Positions 31,192 to 43,238 of a stretch of DNA of 64,000 bases are shown here, in pieces; the stretch's first letter is position 1; every line of letters starts with the position of its first letter. The notes under the pieces were generated by a model, which was given only the letters and a program-made list of their open reading frames with translations, was not told the DNA's origin and did no database searches. Source of the DNA: Hydra vulgaris (taxonomy: Eukaryota > Cnidaria > Hydrozoa > Anthoathecata > Hydridae); NCBI RefSeq assembly GCF_038396675.1, contig NC_088928.1, forward strand, positions 61,351,001 through 61,415,000, read 5' to 3'. Both the position numbers and the translations under genes were made by a program.

Positions 31192-31256
31192 TACAAATAA
31201 TATTATTTTATAAGAAATTTTCGCTGGGTTATAGATACCAGCATCATCAGCTTGTA
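31192..31256 (-). ncRNA. Candidate hammerhead ribozyme of the Penelope-like element
   Basis: Minus strand order: TACAAG, CTGATGA (core 1, 31250-31244), stem II GCTGG/CCAGC with a 10-base loop, GAAA (core 2, 31222-31219), a short weak stem III, then TTA followed by TTTGTA, which pairs with TACAAG as stem I. Predicted cleavage is after the A at 31198. An extra T between CTGATGA and stem II departs from the consensus. Hammerhead motifs are known from Penelope-like elements (established knowledge). Confidence 0.55.
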
Positions 31257-31312
31257 AAATGTTACAATGATTTTTAATCGTTATAGTTTATATAAAATTG
31301 TTACTATTGACG

Positions 31313-32803
31313 TCAGCGGTTGAATGGCTTCTTTTCATTTTTAAATTTTAAAAATGCCGTCCAAAACATAGTTTTTACATATTGGCCTTCATCAAGGTTA
31401 ATTCCGCCGTTTCGCGCAGAGCACATGTTGTTTTGTATTTCTAACGCCTCTCTAATTTTTCTTTCAAACTTTTTATTTTCTACTTTTAACGTTCTTGTTT
31501 TTTCCCAAATAATATTTTCTTTGCAAAAGGTTTTATGATATGCTAATGCAGATTGATTAGGCTTGTTTTCATTAATACTCTTCTGATGTTGATGCATCCG
31601 CGTACTTACCTGCATTTTTGTTTCACCTATGTAGACTTTGGAGCAGTTGCATTTTATTATATACGTTCCAGGTTGGCTGTTACTTGGTAGTTTTGTTTTG
31701 TTTTTTGATGTTAATAAAGATCTTAAATTTGGGTTTGATTTAAATACTGCTCTGTACCCTGCTTTTCGTAATATTTTTCGAAGTTTTGGTGAAAGGCCTG
31801 GTACCCAAGGTAAAGACACTACAGGAAGATTGTTGCATTCTGATGGAATTTTGTTTTTATTTTGTCTTTTTTGATGGAATTGGTGTGTAATATTCCTCAA
31901 TAGCTTTTCATCGTACCCATTTTCAATAAACATGTCAATTAAAAAATTTATTTCGTTTTGCAAATGATGTTTACTACAGATGGAGTAAGCTCTGTGGAGA
32001 AAACCTTTAAATATAGCTGTTAAAATATTTGGATCGTGATTTGAATGCGGTTTAATTTGAATGTTAGTGATTGCCTCTTTTCGATATACTTTGTACTCAT
32101 ATTTTCCTAGTGTGTTATTTGTAATGGTTATGTCAAGAAAGTTAAGCGTTTTTGTTTCGTTTTCAACTTCAATTGTGTATTGTATTGCAGGATGTTGTTG
32201 ATTTAAAATATCTTGGAACTGTTTTGCTTGTTTGATGCTAGGAAATCTTGCATGACTATCGTCAACGTATCTTAAAAATGATTTTAGATTAAGTGCCGGA
32301 TTTTGTGTCAAAGCCATTTTAATTGCATTATTTTCATGGAATTGTAGAAAAGATTCCGCGAGAACAACCATGAAAGAAAGTCCGATTGGTCCTGAGTTTT
32401 CCATTACGTGAATCTCATTGTTCCAATGAAAATAACATTGATATAAGCAAAGTTCTATGAGTTGCTTTATTTCAGGTATACTTAGTTTTGTTAAGTTTTT
32501 ATATGATAAATTGTTACTTAATTGTTCTAAAAGTATAACGGTGGCTTCTTTTAACGGAATTGACGGGTACAAATTTACAACATCATAAGATACTTGAATA
32601 TCATTGTTGTCGACATTCCAATTTTCAGCTTTTTTTATAAAGTCAAAAGAGTTTTTTAATCGTGTCGGATTTTCATTTAAGACTGGTTGTATTATCTTAA
32701 CTAAGAAATCTGATTTTCCGTGGTTTGGTGTGCCAATGGTAGAGATAATTATTCTCATAGGGTACGATTTTTCCGGTTTATGAGCTTTTATTACTCCATA
32801 CAT
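31313..32803 (-). CDS. Penelope-type reverse transcriptase with GIY-YIG endonuclease (496 aa, partial)
   Basis: Open for 496 codons from ATG 32803, and in frame back to about 32873. RT: MYGVIKAHKPEKSYPMRIIIS at the N-terminus, SYDVVNLYPSIPL (first catalytic Asp), a GLSFMVVLAE helix, and FLRYVDDSHARF (catalytic YVDD). C-terminal part: GTYIIKCNCSKVYIGETK with Arg and a later Glu (REALEI), the GIY-YIG nuclease. The long uninterrupted frame means a fairly young copy. N-terminal domain is lost by 5' truncation. It primes from chromosome nicks made by its nuclease (family knowledge). Confidence 0.93.
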   Translation of the reverse strand: MYGVIKAHKPEKSYPMRIIISTIGTPNHGKSDFLVKIIQPVLNENPTRLKNSFDFIKKAENWNVDNNDIQVSYDVVNLYPSIPLKEATVILLEQLSNNLSYKNLTKLSIPEIKQLIELCLYQCYFHWNNEIHVMENSGPIGLSFMVVLAESFLQFHENNAIKMALTQNPALNLKSFLRYVDDSHARFPSIKQAKQFQDILNQQHPAIQYTIEVENETKTLNFLDITITNNTLGKYEYKVYRKEAITNIQIKPHSNHDPNILTAIFKGFLHRAYSICSKHHLQNEINFLIDMFIENGYDEKLLRNITHQFHQKRQNKNKIPSECNNLPVVSLPWVPGLSPKLRKILRKAGYRAVFKSNPNLRSLLTSKNKTKLPSNSQPGTYIIKCNCSKVYIGETKMQVSTRMHQHQKSINENKPNQSALAYHKTFCKENIIWEKTRTLKVENKKFERKIREALEIQNNMCSARNGGINLDEGQYVKTMFWTAFLKFKNEKKPFNR

Positions 32804-32907
32804 TCGAGGTGGGATAGGATCACTTGGATATATTTTTTCGTATTCCTCTTTAGAAAAACGCTGTTTTGTTTTTTAGTTTTGAAAGAAATCTTCTAATTTT
32901 TGCCGCG

Positions 32908-32908
<1 letters not shown>

Positions 32909-32996
<88 letters not shown>

Positions 32997-33000
32997 TATA
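32909..33000. repeat. (TA)n microsatellite
   Basis: About 90 bp of TA with one C; lies beyond the truncated 5' side of the Penelope-like element. Confidence 0.97.
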
Positions 33001-33406
33001 AAAAAGATTCATCACAAAAAAAAATTACTGCAATAGGAGAATGGGAACAAAACCCCAAAAATCTTAATCCCTTCCCTCTCTGCCTTAAACGTGAGTGCGA
33101 CAAACTGATTAAATATTTTTTGTAATTTTTTCAACTAGACATATTCATCGAGAAATTTTAAAATTCATAGTATAATTTCTCAGCGTTCAAAAATTATGAC
33201 AATATAAAATTTGCAACCCCTTCAAATTGAGGGGGGTTTAAATAAACAGACATTTCCATGGGCAATACTTTAGGGCTTATAAATCAGAAACAAGTTGTAA
33301 AGCAAGACAGATGTCTTTGCAAATAAATACACATGACATTTACTGCAGACTGTAGATAAGATTACACCCAATGATTGTCAGTAAAATAAATACTTTTGCA
33401 ATATGA

Positions 33407-33490
33407 AATGTGGAAAATTTGCCACAATACCCTAAGAGGTTGTAAAGTAGATTACAACCTCTTGGGGTATTGTGGCAAATTTTCCACATT
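33407..33490. repeat. 84-bp palindrome
   Basis: Arms of 38 bp (outer end AATGTGGAAAATTTGCCACA) around an 8-bp loop, one mismatch. Otherwise 33001-34984 is AT-rich with no supported gene; 34100-34510 has several degenerate GGATATA/GGGTAAA motifs that look like remains of an unidentified transposon. Confidence 0.88.
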
Positions 33491-34984
33491 ACCCCAAGAG
33501 GTTGGAAACAGCGTATTTAGTGAGGACAAAATGATAATTCAAGAATGTTTTCTGTGACCATATAGTATCAATAAGACTTATATCTGTGTATATTTTTGTT
33601 TAATATTAAATTATTATAACAACTCAAATATATTTCATTTTGAATAGGATTTGATATCTTTTTCCAAAAGTTATATTAGCCAGCAATTACCCATATATTA
33701 GTGATACCACATTGCTGAATCAATTTGACCTCAAAGCAACCAAGTTTATGAAAACTAATGTGAATGTAATAAAAATTCATGAAACAGTAACATATTAATA
33801 TAGTGAAAGTTCTGTTTATAAAGGTGCAAATAACCTGTCAATGTGGAGATCTTTTAACATAAGCTGTACTTAAAGTAATAATTTTTTCAATTTAAATAAA
33901 AATCCATGTGACTCAAGTTGCTCTATTGATTTTTTAGCAAATGTGCTACATTTATTGAAGAATACTAGAACAACTTTCTTATGTAACAAACCTTTCATAA
34001 TTACAGCTTGAATTCAAATATATATACTTCTATCACTAGTTATAGATTCAAAACTCCTGCAAAAACTTGATGACTTTCTAAATATGGATTTGAAGTTTAG
34101 GGTAGGGCGGGAAAATATGGATTATTGTGGTAATATGGATATATTCAATAAGTATGCATGGAGTAAGTTATCTATACATAATGCTTAAACCTAAAAATTA
34201 CCAACGGTTTATACACATAACTAGCTTCATTTTTTTTGCATTAACAATGTTCATATATGATTTAAATAAATAGTTAAAATGTAAAAACATTCTATTTTGA
34301 AAAAAATATAAAAAACATTACGCTTAAAAACTTTTGTCTGCAGACTTCAGGAATATTACTTATCCAAGAATAATGATGTTAGTTTATTAGTTGGACCATC
34401 ATATAATAACATGTAAAATTTGATTTATTAGTTCTCCAACCCATATTGATAAATAAACAAAAATCTAAAATGGGGTAAATTGGATATACAGGTAAAATGA
34501 TAGTGGGTTAAAATGGATATATATAAAATATATAAAATCCTATTAACATGATAGAATTTTGTTACAAAATCATAAGCTAAATGACATTTATTTATATACT
34601 TAAGCTCACTTTTGCTTTTAATTATAGTATTATATATTTTTCAGTAACATATAATAGTTTTATATAATGTTACTGAATTATTTACATTAAGATCATAGTT
34701 CAAATTTGTTTTCGTTGAAAGGTAAAACTTTAACTCCTATCTAAATATTTGATATTTTATTTTTGTATTCTTCATTTTATTTTATTACCATATTTTACTT
34801 TATAATTAAGTTTTATATTTTATATAATTAAAGTTAATTTTATAATATTTTAGATAAAATAGTAAAACTGAAATAAACATGCCTGAAATAAAATATCAAT
34901 TCAAGACTATTGGTACATATAATCACAGCTAATTAATGACTGCCATACAGCTTGTTAAGGAAGAGGAGTTTGTATAAAATGTAT

Positions 34985-36617
34985 CAAAGTCTTCTGGCTA
35001 AAAAGGGCAGAGTTTTAAAAACATGGAATATACTTAAAGAAATAACAGGATGGGATGTGTGAAAATTGATAAGTTGCTAAATAGATTGCAAGGAAATGAT
35101 AATAGAGGAGATACTTTTGAAAATAATAAAATTGCAGAAATATTTTTATGACTTTTTCATAAATATGGGGAAAAAACTAGCCGGTGAAGTTTCTGAGGGG
35201 AAAAAATCATTTAAATCTTTCTTGAAAAAATCTGATTCCTTTATGGATGAATCGGAGCTTTCAGTTGATGATCTTTGGCTAGCGATTAGTATGCTGAATA
35301 CATAAAAGAGTGCAGGACTGGATGAAACTAACTCTGATGTTATAAAAGCAGTCTCAGATAAAATAGAGAAACCTCTTTTTATAATTTTTAATCTTTCTCT
35401 AAAAGACGGCATTTTTCCAGACCAATTAAAATTAGAAAAAACAATTCCAATATACAAAGGCGGCGATGACTCGATAAAATCTAACTACAGACCGATTTCC
35501 GTACTTTCCTATTTTTCTAAAATACTGGAGCATAATATGCACAACAGACTTTACAATTATTTTGAAAAAAATATCATTCTTTATAATAAACAGTTTGGTT
35601 TTTGCAAAAACTATTTCACGGAACATGCAATAATTGATCTTGCGAATCAAATTTTGAATGGTTTTGAAAGCAATAGTTGCACACTCGGAATTTTTTTAGA
35701 TCTATCTAAAGCATTTAATACTGTCAACCACGAGATTCTTATCTATAAACTACGTAATTGTAGAGTAGTTTACTTTAACTTAAAGTGGCTGCAATGTTAT
35801 TTAGAAAATTGTAAACAAGGATCAATACTTGGACCTTTGTTGCTTTTAGTTTATATAAATGATATTTATTTGTCCTCAAAAGTACTTATATTATTTTTGC
35901 TGATGACTCTAATGTTTTCTTTTCAGATTCAAATTTAAAAAATATTTTTCATTATGTAAATACAGAACTAATATATCTTAATGAGTGGTTTATAGCAAGT
36001 AAACTTTCATTGAATACTGATAAAACTAAATATATTTTGTTTGCTAAACAATCTGAAAACCTTCCACTTAAACAACAAGAATTAGCAATATTAGAATAAA
36101 AAGAGTTTTTTCAATGAAAGTACATGGAATAATTTTTGATGAATATTTAAATTGGAAAAGCCAAATAAAGTTAGTCGAGAATAAAGTTTCAAAGGTTCTG
36201 GAGATTATGTACAAGAAAAAACAACTTTTGAATAAAATATGTTTAAAAAATTTAAACTATTCATTTATACATAGTCATATTAACTATTGTAATATTGCCT
36301 GGGTAAACAATCACTAACCTTTCCTAAAAAATATTTTTACAAAACAAAAGCAAGCAAGTCGATTAGTTTTAGGCGCTGGTAAGTACGAAAGTGCTGAGCC
36401 GTTACTCAAGGAAAAAATGCTCTAAACGTATATGAACTGAATATATACCATAACTTGTTATTTATGTTTATAATATATTTTTATAAAATTTTTATAAAAA
36501 TATATTATAAACATAAATAGCTCAAACTAATCATAAATATGAAGCAAGACACTCAATAAGCAACTAATACGTTCCACTAACATCACTATAAAAATCTGAC
36601 TTCTCAATTACATGTCG
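34985..36617 (+). pseudogene. LINE copy 2, same family as 4741-7080, degenerate
   Basis: Collinear with copy 1 from its 5' part to about its position 6449. Readable pieces: 35096-35305, 35537-35938 (with LGIFLDLSKAFNTVNHEI), and 36114-36317. The GVPQG region is deleted (only GSILGPLLL remains), many stops occur, and a 61-bp palindrome (36459-36519) sits inside. The 3' UTR is missing; the copy stops at the 34-bp repeat array. Older than copy 1. Confidence 0.85.
36459..36519. repeat. 61-bp palindrome inside LINE copy 2
   Basis: TATTTATGTTTATAATATAT and its complement meet around AAAATTTTT. One arm is original LINE sequence, so the palindrome was made by local inverted duplication. Confidence 0.85.
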
Positions 36618-36618
36618 G

Positions 36619-36720
36619 TCAATTATATATATACATGATGTATATATATAATTCAATTATATATATACATGATGTATATATATAATTCAATTATATATAT
36701 ACATGATGTATATATATAAA
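36619..36720. repeat. Three 34-bp tandem units, each palindromic
   Basis: Each unit contains ATTATATATATACATGATG and its complement. Three copies head to tail. Confidence 0.9.
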
Positions 36721-36784
36721 TAGTTGAATTAAAAACTTGAAAATGTTGAGAATTTTCTTAAAATTTAAATCTCTTTGAAATATT

Positions 36785-36917
<133 letters not shown>

Positions 36918-37068
36918 CGTATTTGTACTGAATATGTATATGTATAAATACCGATTTGTAAATTTTTATATTTACTGCAAAAAAAATAAAAACTGCAAAA
37001 AAAAAACATAATATATTTAAATTTTCATTTAAAATATGATGTTTTACAATTCACCTTTTACCTTAAAT

Positions 37069-38901
37069 GCAATGCATTATGATATTTGTATGTACGCGGA
37101 AGTAAACAACAAAAATAAGTCGAGTAAAATGTCAAATATTGAAAGAACTGAAATTGTCCCAATAGATTTTGGTGTATTTTATTTCACACCTTCTAAATTT
37201 TTTAGATCAAATTAAAGTATATTATTGAAGTAAACTTTACAGTATATAACACTTCGAAGAAAAGATAACAACAAGTGCACCAAACAATTTTATTCGACTT
37301 AAAAATAAACCAAAAAAAGTCATAATTTTACATATTGTGTACCTAAATGCTTTAGTAACTAAGTAAAACATAAAAATTTATTATTTTATGGAATTCCCAA
37401 CAAAGAAAATATTCAAGAATAAAAAAATTATAATTTCCTATAATAATTTTTACATACTTTTACACCCTTTCAAATATTTTTTTAATCATGACTAAAAACA
37501 AAATGTATTTAAACAAGGTAAAATCTTATTGAACCAGTTTTCATATTCAAATTTAATCGATTGCACAAAAAGTCTTAGTTTTTATATAGAACAAAGTCAA
37601 CTTCGCTCTTTTCTGTAAAAGCTTTGATACCGTGAGATTGGTAAAATTAACTGTTTGATTTTGAGTTTTTGCTGTCTATTACTATTTCCGTACAAAAAGT
37701 TTTATTGGTACAAGCTTATTGTACACAAAGATTTCTTTTTTAAAAATAACTTCAATCATTTTGTAGCTGTCTTAGTAAATACACAACTCATCAGGGCTAG
37801 AACCAACCATGGCATTTAAGATTATAACAATATCGCATTATTTTAGCATCACAGTTAACTTTTTCTTTAAACTTTTCATGAGCAATATCTTCATTTTCAA
37901 CACTCCACTGACAAGCTTGTAGTTGTAAACTACTATCACAGTTATTTATAAGCTTTTTTAACAATCAAGTTGGAAGAGTATTGATTCTACGGTTTATAAC
38001 TGTACCAAAATTTGGTCCAGTAAGTTTTTTATTTGTTCTTTAATCCATTGTTGCTTTTGTAATGATCTTTAGATTTCTGATTTAATTTGAATTATTTTCT
38101 CAACATTGATTAACATAATGGCAAGCTTTAATTTTCCTCAGTCAAATTAGTTTTAATCAAATGGTTCAGACAATGTAGAAATTTTTCCTTTATAACTAGG
38201 CTTAAATTTTTTAACAACTTTTCATTTACTGGTTAATAAATATTTCGAAAAATGATTTTTGCTAAATTTAATTTCAATAATTAACACAGCCATTGTCATT
38301 CCTTGGTTTAATTCTATATGATATGATTTGGTTTAACTCTAATCTATTTAACAAAGTCCTCTTTGAATAACTGATGACCAGCTATTTTCTGTTTAACAGC
38401 TCTTCTTTCAAAACACTGTCTGATACTATATAAGTAAATATTTGTTAATGTGTTATTGGAAACAGAGTTTCCATCAACACATCAACAAATATATCTTCTG
38501 ACCATTAAGTTACATCTTTAGAGATTATATTGTAAATATACAAAATGTTGTATTTAGTGGAATCATGCTAGGGTTTAGCTAAAAGCTAGAATCAGCAGGA
38601 TTATTTATAGAGATTATTATAATTATATATTCTTTTACTTATGAAATTACTTGTAAAATATACTTCGAACAAGCTTCTCTAACGAAATTCAACTACAACT
38701 ACGTTGAAATATTTGCTAATATTATAATGCAGTTATTCTCCTGCGGAGATAATAAAATTTGTAAAAGATTTTAGCGTAAATATAATTAATTATAAGAGAG
38801 AAAATGATTATCTATGTACGAGCAAGCCACAAATAATGAAAAATTAAAAAAAACTATGAATTATTGATTTTTCTGTACATACAAATACCATAATGCATTG
38901 C
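37069..38901 (-). mobile_element. DNA-transposon relic with 27-bp TIRs
   Basis: GCAATGCATTATGATATTTG begins the left repeat (37069-37095) and is repeated inverted at 38875-38901 with one mismatch over 27 bp. Between them is 1.8 kb with decayed minus-strand coding sequence; about 37800-38060 still reads NCDSSLQLQACQWSVENED and further on a CHGWF end, broken by stops. The transposase family is not recognised. Confidence 0.5.
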
Positions 38902-39293
38902 GTGAAATAATAATAAAGGGAAAGGGGAATTATTTTTTCTTAAATTCATTCAAGTCGCGCACTAATTTGGCAAAAACTTGGCCGCCGTTTTCCGTATATC
39001 CGCTCTCTGAGTACTAAGGCTCTCTACATTCTCTAGAAAGAGTCTTCACGTGTGTGCACTCTGGTGTAACCAAATTACGTGTAAACACGTAAATTTTACC
39101 CTCAGAATTAGGTTCTTTGGCCCAAAATAGTAGTATACTTAAACTTTCATAAGATTTCATTGACAATTAACGGATCTATGAATTTTTTTTCAATACACCA
39201 CATTCTGGACACACTGTGCGCAGGTAACTTAAGTGACCATTAAGGCTCGAATCCTTCATAGAGGTTTGTTTTTTTTGTTTTGTTTTGTTACTT

Positions 39294-39470
39294 CTGTTAA
39301 GGTGAGTTTCCACTCATCTGTTTTTTAAAAGGAATATGAAAAATAATCACTTGAGCATGCGTATAATAAGTTTTAAATTGTTGGAAAGAAAATTTAGAAC
39401 GCTCACGTGATTTATTCTTTCCCTATCCCGTTCCATAGAAAAATAGATAAGTGGAAACTCATTTTTACAG
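39294..39470. mobile_element. Short TIR element (MITE), 177 bp
   Basis: Left end CTGTTAAGGTGAGTTTCCAC, right end its near-complement ending GTGGAAACTCATTTTTACAG. No coding capacity. Neighbouring 38902-39293 and 39471-40186 hold nothing I can support. Confidence 0.7.
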
Positions 39471-40186
39471 CTATAGTCGCAGTACATACATGACTGACTA
39501 ATAAATAGATAAGTGTAGTGAAGTGGTGCATACATTTACTAAAGGTTTAGGTAGGCATTCTTTAAGTTTAAAAGTATTTCAATATTTATTTATACAGTTT
39601 ATAAATTATTATAATTTGTAGATAAAAATTAACTAGATTGAGATGAAATTAGTTAAATAATTAATAAATACACGCGTAAAAATGAGGGAAAATTATTCAA
39701 ACACACGTAAAAATAATACATAACTTAATTAAATATAGCATAGTTTATTTGATAAACAATACCTTAACTAATTCAACTGTTTGATGATAAAACATGTTTA
39801 ATTTTTATTTTTAGTAAACAATTTGATTATCAGAAAATAAAAAAATTAAATTATCTCAAATCGGTCAAAAATGAAAACGCCATAAAGCGGTTGAAAATAA
39901 GACTATGATCGGTTGAAAACAATTTAGGCCTCAGTAGGTTATCTGAAGGTTAGTTTCAATTATTAGTAGGTGTTCTTTTTGTAGAACAACTAGTAGGTCG
40001 ATATTTTTGTTGGTCAAACTATCTGACACGGAAAAATTCCCCTGGAAAAAATCTCCCGCAAAAAAAAAAAAAATTTAAAGATATTGCTTTGAAATTGATA
40101 GATTGCCTGCCCAAAATCCTCAGTCAATGTAGCGGTACACCTTGGCATGTTCTACCTATGTATCAGTCGATGCATGTACACTCAAT

Positions 40187-42814
40187 GTTGTACAAAATGG
40201 CCGACAACTACTTTGAGCTAACTTGAGAAAACCGCTTTGACTGGGTGAAAGCACAATGTTTCCTGACTCCAAAAACGTAAAATTTGAAATTCAACTATTT
40301 CGTCCGAGAAAATAAATTTGATTTTAAGTATTAACCATTTTAAACAATACGGCGAAATGACAGCTTTTCAAATTTTACATTTTTAAGGCATTCAAAAACA
40401 TTCTAAAACTAATATTTATCCTTTGCCAGTGTGAGCTAAAATGATGATGCATTGATTCTAATGTCTGCTCACTAAAAATCCCCAACGGAGTCTTTTTCAT
40501 CTCAATGAATTGCTTCACAAGAAAACAGCATGAATCTTTGGGATCACACTAATGTTTATAACTGCCAGGTATGAGTCTTTGAAGCGATCAATTTTTCTGC
40601 AAAATCATCCTCAAGGATCATTATAAAACTCGATGTCACCACAGACTTAACTTTCAAAGGGCATCAATGGTTCCAAAAACTTGAAAAGCAGACTCTGACT
40701 CTGCAATTCTTTGGAGGATGTCAATATTGTTGAGTAGCTTGTGGCAGGCATTACCTGCAAACTGCCCACCATGATGTGGCTCTTGTTTGATGTGGATAGC
40801 TGAGGGCCATCTGAAAGCACTAGGCCTAACTTCTATCACGGCTCACCAATAGACTCAAACTTACCACAAAAATTTGGCTCCACAATCTTGGTGCCACTGA
40901 CTCTTTTAATGGTTGATGCCAATTTCTTCATGCCTAACTTTGACAATCCTGTATTCGACTAAACCTGCACAAGATCTTAAGTTTTGATTCTTGGCTCAGG
41001 AAAAAGATGTCTGGCTTCCTAAAAAATGTAAATAATTTTAGATATCTTTAGTTCAAATTTAAATACCACAATATGTGTAATTTCGTACCTGGCTTAACTC
41101 TGAGAGGTTGCCACCTTTTGGGTGTGAAATTTTGACAGTATCTCCTGGAGATGAAGGTTTGGAAGAGATTACTTAAGTTGCAATTTGTTCTGCAGTAAAT
41201 GGATCTGCTGTAGCTAACTGTTTTAGTTTCTCTCTAAATTTGAATAGAGTGCACTGATGTGGCTAACCTCTTCAAACAAGACTCAAGCAATCACCACACC
41301 GTTGGGGAGTATTGTCTTCATCAGGTTTGGAGCACCTTAAAGGGTTGTTCTCATTCAGCTATAGATGACCAACTTGACATATGGAACAGTTGCAATCTTG
41401 ATACCTTGTTACTGGCTTGACTTTTACAGAGGAGAAATCAAACAAAGGTAAAAGAGCAACATCTTTTCTTTTAAGAGTTGTTCGACAAGAGTCACAGATA
41501 CCTCTTGGCACTTTGGTATCGCTAAAATCAAGATTTGTATGGTAGTGTTTGAAGATTTTTTCAGCAAGAAATTGAGTCACCTCACGTGAGTACTTCTTCA
41601 TGCACATAACTCTAACAGATTTCCGACAATTTTTTGCAAAATTAGGCATTTTGAAAGTTCTTGACATGACATGTGAAATACTTGCTTTCAAACTGTACAC
41701 TAGATACCAGCAATTTTTCGTAATAGTTTGCTTAAAGCTGGAGTAGATATAAAAACATAAGATTTAACTCAAAAATAAAAAATTCTAAAGTTAAAAAAAA
41801 AACTAGAAGCAATCTTATTTTCAACATAAGTTGCAAAAATCAACATAAATAAACCGCTTTATATCGCCATTTTTAGTAGAATAGTTAAGTAATGCGTCAT
41901 TTAAAATTTGTAAATGTTAACATAATTAAAACTGAAATATATCTATTTTTGATTGCTAAATTAAAGTTTTCCAGCATAAAAAAGTATTCTTTTTTTAGCT
42001 TAAAACAAGAAAATATAATTTTATTTTTTTAAAGTATCTTTTTAATGCAAAATAAGTCGCAACGTTTACAAAAATGTTTTATCTATATATGTTCATTTAA
42101 TTATATGGCTTTTAAGTAAAATGACCCTTAATTACAGGACCCAAACATGCTTAAAACACAAAAATAAATTGTTTACATTTCATTAAATGTAAAAAAAAAC
42201 GCTGGAAAATGTTTCACACCAACACTCGTTTCAAAAATTAAATATGACTGTCCAAGTTTGTTTCATAGTAAATTTAATATGAAAGAAACTATGTAAAATA
42301 TTTATATTAAGATAATAATGATCGAGAAGACCTAAAAATCTCAAATTTTGCACATAAGAGTTTTGTCTATAGAAGTTACCAACGCTCAAAGCAACAGATT
42401 TTTCTGAGGAAAAATCTGTTAAAAAAAAACTCGCTGGCGTCTACTGTTGACTGCCGGTTCCCGGAATTTATTCATGTAGTAATTTTGGCAACTTGGAGGG
42501 ACATGTTTCATAGAAAGTTCGAATCATCAAATTAGAGTTTTAAACTGAGTCCAAATAACCTTATTTGCCAAAGTTATACATATGCGCATGTTTGAAACAA
42601 CAAATGTTAGTTAAAAAATGTTTTTCAATGCTGTAAAAATGTGAAATTTGACTAACCGTCATTTCGTCGAATAGTCAAAACTAAAAATCAAATTCATTTT
42701 TTCGGACTAAATATTTGGATTTCAAATACTACATTTTTGCAGTCAGGTTATACTTTCACCCAGTCAAAGCGGTTTTCTCGGGTCAGCTCAAAGTAGTTGG
42801 CCATTTTGTACAAC
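40187..42814 (-). mobile_element. DNA transposon with about 215-bp TIRs
   Basis: 40187-40409 and 42610-42814 are inverted copies (GTTGTACAAAATGGCC at the outer ends; ACCGCTTTGACTGGGTGAAA inside), roughly 80% identical. The 2.6-kb element encloses decayed minus-strand coding sequence. Target duplication not identified. Family unknown. Confidence 0.7.
40490..41700 (-). pseudogene. Cys-rich transposon protein, decayed
   Basis: The open part (41700-41359, 113 residues) has a zinc-binding pattern: CRKSVRVMCM, then KVPRGICDSCRTTLKRK and a CNCSICQVG end. Further homologous-looking pieces follow in other frames to about 40490 (for example LSKLGMKKLASTIKRVSG at about 40860-40980), with stops. It looks like the Cys-rich protein of a cnidarian DNA transposon. 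I cannot assign the superfamily. Confidence 0.5.
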
Positions 42815-43073
42815 GGTGCACTCCTTGTATGCTTTACTTATTTGTCAATAGATTTACAAAAACTGGAGGAATAAGGTTTCGTTTGTATTAATGTTGATGT
42901 ATAAAATATTTATATTAAAAGCAAATATTATATTGATATAGCTTATTTTATGCGCTTTTTTTCCTGCTACCAAGTAGTAGCATGTAAAAAAAATAAGTTC
43001 ACAGAATCAGCTGCAACTGACCATCTAATCTAGAATAAAAAATACTGAAGGAAATTCTACTCATTTATTTATA

Positions 43074-43079
43074 TAAAAT
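43074..43079 (-). terminator. Poly(A) signal AATAAA of the nucleolin-like gene
   Basis: AATAAA on the minus strand, about 160 bp after the stop codon at 43239. Confidence 0.5.
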
Positions 43080-43238
43080 TCCTTATTGTTCATTTCAAAT
43101 CAGATTCTTTTAAGTCGTTGAATTCCTTGAAAATCTTAATGAGTTCAGTAAAAACGAGACACTTCCAAAATATGCCAACGGACTCGGAATCGGAGCATGC
43201 CACTTGCTATAACGAAGTTAACCATTTAGAACGGTAAT

